A program made the translations under genes and the position numbers. Of a stretch of DNA of 64,000 bases, positions 58,401 to 64,000 are shown one piece after another (the first letter of the stretch is position 1; each line of letters begins with the position of its first letter). Origin of the DNA: Corbicula japonica (Eukaryota; Mollusca; Bivalvia; Venerida; Cyrenidae); assembly GCA_038501625.1 (NCBI GenBank), contig JAZAYU010000001.1, positions 3,844,001 through 3,908,000 on the forward strand, given 5' to 3'. The notes under the pieces are model-generated. The model made no database searches and was not told where the DNA came from. It was given only the letters and a program-made list of their open reading frames with translations.

Positions 58401-61400
58401 TGTACTAACTGGGGGTATGAAATACCTTAAAATGTCCGAAGGTACCTTTTCCCGTGACGTGCCAGGCGCGTAGGAGCGATTTAAACATTGGGGCCGCGGA
58501 AGATACGATGCTGGCTTCATAGAAAAATGCATATCGATTATATACATGCATGTATACAGTCATAATAAAGTTTAAAAATTTGATATGAAACGAGTATTTA
58601 AACACGGCAAGCAACAATAAGATCAGGGTTTTCTATTTTATTTCATTAAATAATCATTTATATTCTTTGTATAGCCCAGAAATCTACATATACAAACCTA
58701 ATCTAAATGGATTATCAATTAATAAATAGATCATATTGTCAGTAAATTATTTTTACATTTTATTGCACATACAACACAGGTAGTGATGTCAAAATCTACC
58801 AGATGTGGTCATACGATTGTCCATACCGGAGACGAAATCTTGAGCAACACTGACAATGTCCATTTCGTCGGTGGCCTCTTTATTAACGTGTAGAACCATC
58901 AGGTGGTTCAGCCTTTCTTGTCCAATGGTAGATCTTAAGTAAGACTTTAGGCGTCGTAGCGCCGAAAACGATCGTTCGCTTGACGCATTTGTCGCCGGTA
59001 TAACCAATATGAGTTTCAGCACAGTCGCTACTTCTGAAAAAAGTGTTCTACTTCCTGTTTTCATATCTCTTATAATTTGCACATTGTCACCCAGAGACAC
59101 TTCATTTAAGTCCTTCCTACTGATCTGCAGATTCTTTATACCAAAAGATTGTTTGGAAAATTTTAAATTTTGAAGTAGATTTTGTTCATCATATTTACTG
59201 AAAGATTCATATGGAATGACTTGAAGTTTAACAAATACATTTTAATTAAAATCTGAGCGTTCATAATGATCACTTATTACTTTTAAATGCGTTTACTTTG
59301 CCGACTGTGGTCTTTAAGAATTATAACATAAAAGGACTTTGTTTTCCTCACCTTCATACTTACTTTCGCCTTTTCTCTGTAGCGCATATTATTTCGATAC
59401 ATACACTAATTTACTGGGATGACCTTAATCATCCGTGACTTTAATACCGGAGGCTATTGCGCGGAAGATTACTGGTTCCTAAAAATTGACACTTGACTGT
59501 GTATTTGCCAATCCGATAACGATCTCCAGGTCATAAATAACAATCTTAAAGACCGAATTTACCGTTTAAGGTCTCGCATTAGCGCTAAAGAATCCTTTAT
59601 TCTGCAGCCGCGGCGGAGCCGTCCCTTGCCAAAATATTGGGGCCGCGATTGCGGCCCCTGCGGCCCCTGCTCCTACGCGCCTACGTGCCCCAAATCATAT
59701 TTTAGTGCTGCTTACTGTCCTGAAAGTGAATGTTTTATAAGAGCAAATGGGCAAGAACATCATAAAATGTATGTCTAACTTAAACTAGTATCTTAAACAA
59801 CGGCTTTACTTCTTTGCAATTACAAACAAATTCCGTTAAATTAATAAATGCCCCTCTGTTTTCAGGAATGCTGTTCACACCATGAAAGAATGCTTAATTT
59901 TGGAGCGTTTAGAATCGATCCACCATGAAGATGTCTTGCAAAACATCGAATTTGAAATAGAAAATTATATGATTTTTTCAACTTTAAAATGCGAAATGTT
60001 GGAAAAATACAGTATGTGCGAAGTAACAGAGTTAAGAAAGCTAGTAACCACGGGGTTTTTTATATGTAAAATAATATTATAAAGATTAGATGTAAAAATT
60101 CGCTGCTAGATTGGGACTTGAACCTAGAGCGCGTCACTTACAAGGCGAGTGCTCTCGCGACTTGGCTTTCTGGTTACTCTAAAAATCTTGACTGGTTTCA
60201 CACCGCGTTATAAACCACTTATTAATTTGAAACCTTGATTTTGAATTTCAGCGTGTAATGTTTAACAAATTCACTGTACAGGCGGATGGCGAAACTGTTT
60301 TATATCATTACCACACGTTAAGCATCAAATAGTGAGAAAAATGTACAGCCAGACCGGTACTCGAACACGGAACCCATCCCTTACATATAGATTGCCCTCC
60401 CGACTGAGCTATTTTGCTGTATAAACATTTTATTCCCAAATAGCAACAATGTGAAACAAAAATCCAATGACAAGTCTGCATGCGTCAGTGTACTACGAAC
60501 ACAGTCTTGTTCTTGGTTAGTTATTGTTCCAGGTTGAGTTTGCATAACACGGTCATATATGCCCCGACAGGTGGCACTTTAGTTACATTTGGTCATATTA
60601 ACGAAGGTTTTATCATACAGGTAAAGTTCAGTTGAATCTACATTTCATCAACGAATTATTTTTCAATTCAAGACATAATTACATAATTATGTTATGCAGT
60701 TGATGCTTATTCCAGTAAGAGTGAGGAACCCTTTATTTATTACAGAACAACACAAACAATGTGAAGAACCATTTGGGGAAGGCTTCTCTATCTGCTTTAC
60801 ATCTTTTAAGAAGAAAAATGCCGAGCAAATAGAATCCATCAGACAGGGCCAAAACGTGACCTCATCAGAAATTTGTCTGTAAGTTTATCAAAGCATAAAA
60901 ATAGGTACATTGTATACGTTTTAAGAATAAGGTGTTACCATTTTTGTTAAAAGAAGAGAATAATTTGTACATGCAATTAGACATTCTATATACTTATGGA
61001 ATGTGACACACCAGGATTTGATATTGTAAAATTATTTATTTCAGATATTTTAATTGGTGAAAATAAGTAATGCGTAACTTTTCAATTTAAATACAAAGGC
61101 CGTGTTAAAAAAACGATGCTTGCCGATTTTCATGTTAATTAGTCCAATCACTGTGGTCTTCTTAATAATTTTGTTATCGCATTTTGATTGTTTACATTCA
61201 AAATATATGGTATTAATCCAAAATATAATACGTTTACCGATATTTAATAAAAATTATTTTCCGCCTCAAATTTTGTTGAAAGAAAATTACCTTTAAGTGT
61301 TAATGTCAATAAAATTGCAAATTGATATTTTCTTTAATAGAAACCTCAATGATAAAGTAGAAATTTTCAGTGAACAATGCCTTACTGATGCTCTACAATT

Positions 61401-62386
61401 TGAAGGCATAATGTTTGCTTGTGAAGGTGTTGAGTTGATGGGGCTATGCAGTGCGGACAGTCATATGCATTTCCAGTACTACCTATCAAAACGAATGTGC
61501 AACAATTTCATTTTTGCGTTAGAGAAATAAGTGAATCATACGTATTAGGAAAGGCCACATAAAGAAAACATATCCTCCTCACATTGCCAAAAGTTAGACG
61601 GGAAATATGAGCATCGGTTTATACTTTGGACGATTTCAAAAGGACATCACAAAAAATTAACGAAAATGAGAACCCGAATAGTTATCACATTGGAACGAAA
61701 CCTGGGGTTAAAACCTGTTTCTAGGGTGCCCCATACTCACAATTGCTTTTAAAGGTTTTCATATGAAAAAATACTACAGGACAATCGTCCATGCGTAAAA
61801 CATATTAAGTTAACATAAAATTGACTGGAATACCTTTGCACGAACAGTCTGGTTTCTTATCTAAGAAATGTAAACGTAGAAATCCAACAAAATCCAACAG
61901 ATGCTTGAGATTTGAGACTGGTTTCCAATCTCAGCTTTATAACCTCCAGTCCTGATATTCTTGTCGTTTCTATATCTGCAGGGTATATACGAATGTTATC
62001 AACTGTGTTTCTATATCTGCAGGGTATATTCGAATGTTGTCAGCTGTGTTTCTATATCTGCAGGGTATATACCAATGTTGTCAACTGTGTTTCTATATCT
62101 GCAGGGTATATACCAATGTTGTCGACTGTGTTTTTATATATGCAGGGTATATACGAATGTTGTCAACTGTATTAATGATGTCCTGAAAACATGCACAGTC
62201 AACTCAGAGTTTTACAGGGCTATGATCTGTGCATGGATGCCTGCAAACTGTCACTGTCCAAAGAGTGCACTACTTAAACATGGTCAGCTGAAATCTGCAA
62301 CAGCAAGAAATGTGTTTATATCTTCATCAGCTGAACAAGTGTTTATTTTAGGCACTTTGATTTTATTGCTGTTTAAAAAGGAATAA
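52400..62386 (+). CDS. Predicted secreted/anchored cysteine-rich protein, ten coding exons
   Basis: I joined ten exons by splice consensus and reading phase: 52400-52427, 52547-52715, 53790-53935, 55139-55241, 55683-55802, 56094-56129, 59866-60011, 60746-60878, 61341-61517, 62146-62386. Together they give 1299 bases, 432 residues. Residues 1-22 look like a signal peptide (MRSIVFHCL then NIIQMIAF). The mature part has 26 cysteines, often as pairs 7-13 residues apart, and sequons in exons 2, 3, 4 and 8. The C-terminus ends VFILGTLILLLFKKE after a Ser-rich stretch, like a GPI signal or short membrane anchor. Intron phases are 1,2,1,2,2,2,1,2,2. I recognise no domain family. Most junctions are consensus; the microexon at 56094 and the exon 9 donor are the weakest. 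It could be an extracellular receptor, adhesion or immune protein, but that is open. Confidence 0.65.
52547..52715 (+). CDS. Cysteine-rich gene exon 2
   Basis: Acceptor ATAATTTCAG, donor TGCAG|GTAGGT. Encodes the end of the leader and four cysteines (AVC, PLC, TC, SLC) with sequon NVT. Confidence 0.7.
53790..53935 (+). CDS. Cysteine-rich gene exon 3
   Basis: Acceptor TTTTCTTCAG completes Arg 66; encodes LGECIESEI through NLDHLCRKQT; donor GACAG|GTAATA, phase 1. The middle is basic and aromatic. Confidence 0.65.
53936..55138. other. Intron 3 of the cysteine-rich gene, with CG-word repeats
   Basis: At 54285-54790 words such as GTGTTCG, CGAAATAACGAA and TTCGTGTATTCGC recur in both orientations. 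AACATTGAAGGTGAAAT (about 54359) is mirrored by ATTTCACCTTCAATGTT (about 54583). Probably a decayed foldback-type element related in style to 12118-15732. Confidence 0.5.
55139..55241 (+). CDS. Cysteine-rich gene exon 4
   Basis: Acceptor CTTTGTCACAG, donor TTGCAG|GTTGGT, phases matching both neighbours. Encodes AAGIASCSTPSIVRQCNA and LTEETACR, with a C-x8-C pair. Confidence 0.7.
55683..55802 (+). CDS. Cysteine-rich gene exon 5
   Basis: Acceptor TCCCTTAAACAG, donor AAAATA|GTAAGC, phase 2. Encodes KCFWDSLKPHCSAS and GRHCTK, again a C-x8-C pair. Direct joining to the exon at 59866 would create TAG, so an intervening exon is needed. Confidence 0.65.
56094..56129 (+). CDS. Candidate 36-base microexon of the cysteine-rich gene
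   Basis: Lies between TTTTTGTATTGCAG and GTAAAT. It supplies one base to finish codon 189 (TAC), eleven codons (KKDPLIQIFEI) and two bases, restoring the frame and avoiding the stop that direct joining of its neighbours would make. Inferred from phase and splice sites only. Confidence 0.45.
56375..56844. other. Unassigned part of intron 6
   Basis: A minus-strand frame of 129 codons (56764-56375) has one hydrophobic stretch but no recognisable family and lies antisense in an intron. I treat it as chance. Confidence 0.3.
56845..56962. repeat. Palindromic-family copy, diverged
   Basis: ATAAAACTGAGATTGAAGAC and CTTGAATCTCAAGCATTTG are mirrored by TTCAGCCAATCAGGTGCTG and GGATTTGAGACTGGT, with a poly-T run in the centre. 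Confidence 0.7.
58464..59682 (-). mobile_element. hAT element, internally deleted
   Basis: Termini AGGCGCGTAGGAGC and GCTCCTACGCGCCT, flanked by ACGTGCC on both sides (58457-58463, 59683-59689; hAT elements usually duplicate 8 bp). It carries the transposase C-terminus on the minus strand and GC-rich subterminal words (GGGGCCGCG). Confidence 0.8.
58789..59100 (-). pseudogene. hAT transposase C-terminal dimerisation domain
   Basis: About 103 codons with VIPATNASSERSFSALRRLK and YLRSTIGQERLNHLMVLHVN, the hallmark of the hAT C-terminal dimerisation region. The catalytic part upstream is missing, so this is a remnant of a longer transposase. Confidence 0.85.
59866..60011 (+). CDS. Cysteine-rich gene exon 7
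   Basis: Acceptor CTCTGTTTTCAG, donor TACA|GTATGT, phase 1. Encodes MKECLILERLESIHHEDVLQ and STLKCEMLEKY. Another donor 11 bases on would break the frame with exon 8. Confidence 0.65.
60105..60180 (-). repeat. tRNA-Thr-like sequence
   Basis: The minus strand has anticodon-loop CTTGTAA (UGU) closed by a four-pair stem, a T-loop GGTTCAAGTCC and an imperfect acceptor stem. Lies in intron 7. More likely a tRNA-derived repeat or pseudogene than a working tRNA. Confidence 0.45.
60345..60415 (-). repeat. Second tRNA-like sequence
   Basis: The minus strand reads ATAGCTCAGTCGGGAGGGC (a very good A box and D arm), then TGTTCGAGTACC as B box, and an ACAGC/GCTGT acceptor pairing. The anticodon arm is mispaired. 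165 bases from the copy at 60105, same orientation. Confidence 0.5.
60746..60878 (+). CDS. Cysteine-rich gene exon 8
   Basis: Acceptor TTTATTTATTACAG, donor TTGTCT|GTAAGT, phase 2. Encodes QHKQCEEPFGEGFSICFTSF and NVTSSEICL, with three cysteines and one sequon. Confidence 0.7.
61341..61517 (+). CDS. Cysteine-rich gene exon 9
   Basis: Acceptor TTTTCTTTAATAG, phase-matched. Encodes four cysteines (SEQC, FACEG, GLC, MCNN). The donor TTTGC|GTTAGA is weak but gives the right phase for exon 10. Without splicing the frame stops at 61528-61530, an alternative shorter product. Confidence 0.6.
61640..61830 (-). mobile_element. Decayed Penelope-like 3' fragment
   Basis: GAAAATGAGAACCC, a GTTACACCTTGGAA-like block, GGGTTAAAACCTG and TTCTAGGGTGCCCC match 32365-32460 in order. 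Intron 9. Confidence 0.6.
61890..61955. repeat. Palindromic-family half copy
   Basis: CAGATGCTTGAGATTTGAGA and CTGGTTTCCAATCTCAGC followed by TTTATAACCTCCAG: one arm of the family at 37978. Confidence 0.75.
61966..62170 (+). repeat. Five 41 bp tandem units each with a 3' splice site
   Basis: Units start at 61966, 62007, 62048, 62089 and 62130, each GTTTCTATATCTGCAGGG followed by TATATACNAATGTTGTCA. Each holds a pyrimidine-rich stretch and CAG, so five acceptors stand in a row (exon starts 61982, 62023, 62064, 62105, 62146). Only those at 62023 and 62146 keep the frame of exon 10. Confidence 0.85.
62146..62386 (+). CDS. Cysteine-rich gene exon 10 (last)
   Basis: Encodes NVVNCINDVLKTC, AMICAW, NCHCPKS and the C-terminal ISSSAEQVFILGTLILLLF with KKE and TAA. 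Five cysteines. The Ser-rich site then hydrophobic tail suggests GPI attachment or a short membrane anchor. Start at the fifth repeated acceptor; 62023 is an in-frame alternative adding 41 residues. Confidence 0.65.
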
Positions 62387-62869
62387 TTGTGCTAACTGGC
62401 TTCAATTCAAACTTCAGCAGCTGACCTAACTAAAAACGAAAATAATCACTGCTATCACAAACGAACTTAAGTAGTTCTAGCAAAGACAAGAGTTTTTTAA
62501 CAGTTATTTTTATATTTATGGTCAAATGACCAAGACGTTAAACAAATGGGAGAAGAAACTATTCCTTTAAAATGAATTCTATCATACTTGATGCGGTTTT
62601 ACGTCATCTGTTGCATGGCGTCGTTGCGTTCTACCGTAACGCCAAATCGAGATTCCTGAGTAAACAGTAAGAATACTTGATACGATAAAATTGTTAAACA
62701 TTCAAATTGAACACAAAAGCATCATTCACCACGAAAATCATTTAATACCCAATGAATTTCAACAATATTAACTGAACACAGTCATAAAAAGCCATTCAGT
62801 TTGATTAAGATTTAAGATAGGAGTCAAAATCAAAATTTACTTTACATTACACTCAATATTTTGTATGAA
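62387..62869. other. Downstream spacer
   Basis: AT-rich; no clear poly(A) signal or gene. Confidence 0.35.
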
Positions 62870-63860
62870 CACCTCTAGCTTAAATTAAAGCCAGAAACGC
62901 ATTTCGTATCTTGTTTACGAGTGTTCGAATGATGTGTATAGGGGTTTAGGCCAATTCCTTGTGCAATAACCGTTTCAGATCATTGACGTTGTTGACGTCA
63001 ATCCTGTCACGCACCTTTCTTCCAAGATAGTCGCAAATATGTTGAATCGGGGAGAGATCAGGTGATTTTATTGTCATTCGAGTATTTTTATGTTGTTGAC
63101 AACATGAACATTCCGTTTATGACGTGTCGTATGGCAGCGTGCATTATCCTGCTGTAGAACGTAAGCATTGCCTTACACTATGTAAGGAACAATGACAGGG
63201 ATAATGATTTTTGCACAATAATGGACGGCATTTAAGATATTCCGTGTTGTTTTGAGTTTTGTCTTGCCATTATAAGAAATACCACCCCAGATCATAGCGC
63301 TCCAAACACCGTAACAGTCATATTCGAAGACGTTAACAGGATAAAACCTTTCTCCTCGGCGCCGCCAAAACAATCAATTCCATCAGCTTTTTTTGACAAC
63401 TGAGATTAAATTTGGACTAAGCGGTGAAAACGATCATGTTCCATCGCTATCTATTCCAGCGACTGCCCTGGCTGCCCAATTCAAATGTGCGACGCGTTGA
63501 CGTGCTGTTAGAAGAATACCGTTGTAAGGACGTCGAGCTCGCAGCCGAGCTTCTCTCTGCCGGTTTCAAGCGTTACTAACGAATATTCTTGACCCCTGTG
63601 GATTGTCTAAGATGTTGAACGAGCTTTTAAGCAGGTGTGAAGCGATTACGTCGTGTTGACGTCAATAAGTAGCGATCTTCGTGTAACGTTGTTTACAACG
63701 TCCTACCTGGACGACGCACTAGGTTGGTGCTGCCAGTTTGTCAGAATCGCGCTTGCATACGATATATTGTTCGCTAATGCCAACCAAAACGACCTGCTAC
63801 GTCAGCAGCGTGTAAACACGCTTCTAGAAATTTCAAAGCGATATTTCTGTCATTAATGGA
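62870..63860 (-). pseudogene. Tc1-type transposase pseudogene
   Basis: Minus-strand order: an N-terminal helix-turn-helix remnant near 63700-63830 (IYRMQARF, QTGSTN), RVAHLNWAARAVAG near 63470, FWRRRGERFYPVNVFEYDC and WSAMIWGGISYNGKTKL at 63373-63173, LQQDNARCHTTRH near 63120-63160, SPDLSPIQHICDYLGR near 63030, and VNKIRNAFLALI at about 62880. This is the normal Tc1 transposase sequence. The stretch around the first catalytic Asp is lost to stops and a frameshift, so it is dead. Confidence 0.8.
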
Positions 63861-64000
63861 GAGGCCAGGAAGGAAACAAAGGCTAGCTACCTGAAATTTT
63901 ACTCCGGCTTTTTTTCATTGTGGACAATACACGTTTAGTGTCAAAGGAAATTTGCGAAAATATCCATGTCGGTTTTTCATCGGCACGTGCATCTCGAGCA

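Larger units (their letters stand above)
57378..59693. mobile_element. Long inverted-repeat element split by a hAT insertion
   Basis: The left arm 57378-57940 and right arm 58075-58463 plus 59690-59693 are complements over about 380 bp: GCGTCACGGGAAAAAGTACC outermost, GGTACCACATTTTATTAC and GTTCCATCTAGGG inner. The left arm carries about 190 extra bases at 57412-57598. The loop is about 130 bp. No coding capacity. Foldback-like. Confidence 0.75.

Overview
The window looks like nuclear DNA of a bivalve mollusc. It is AT-rich and intron-rich, and it is packed with repeats of types typical of bivalves: elements opening with ATGCCCCC and a (TCCG)n tract followed by tandem 150-170 bp core units ending in ATGGCCCTTTG (pearl-like elements), Tc1, hAT, Tigger-like and Penelope-like remnants, and many MITEs. 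No species can be named from sequence alone.

Layout. 1-6850: a higher-order satellite array; ~175 bp monomers, each with a (T/C)TGAGGGTC box, form an eight-monomer unit of about 1.4 kb. 7900-11745: a nearly full-length LINE with a long open endonuclease/reverse-transcriptase frame. 12118-15732: a 3.6 kb foldback-like element whose arms are tandem GTTATTTCG words, with a second DNA element (13620-14549) nested inside. 16020-19240: Tc1 remnant, pearl-like array, Penelope 3' fragment and a GACGTC-rich fragment. 21498-22180: a TA-flanked MITE carrying its own hairpin. 22925-24151: a divergent class B (secretin-type) GPCR in one exon. 28535-30735: a second pearl-like element. 31089-40756: PPM1K, the mitochondrial branched-chain ketoacid dehydrogenase phosphatase, in four coding exons; its introns hold a Penelope-like reverse transcriptase pseudogene, MITEs, a near-perfect 122 bp palindrome and a short pearl-like element ending next to an exon. 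41190-45120: a cluster of TTAA-type MITEs and a GGCGT-word element. 47319-48898: a 1.6 kb inverted-repeat element with GACGTC-rich ends. 50315-50885: a ~32 bp minisatellite.

52400-62386: a gene I assembled from splice signals and reading phase, ten coding exons, 432 predicted residues. It has a signal peptide, 26 cysteines in the mature part and a C-terminal hydrophobic tail like a GPI or membrane anchor. I recognise no family, and it is the best candidate for something undescribed. Its last exon is preceded by five tandem copies of a 41 bp unit, each carrying a 3' splice site. Its largest intron holds an inverted-repeat element interrupted by a hAT element. 62870-63860: a broken Tc1 transposase.

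Only three host genes are supported (class B GPCR, PPM1K, the cysteine-rich gene). They share no evident pathway. Most other open frames are products of repeats.
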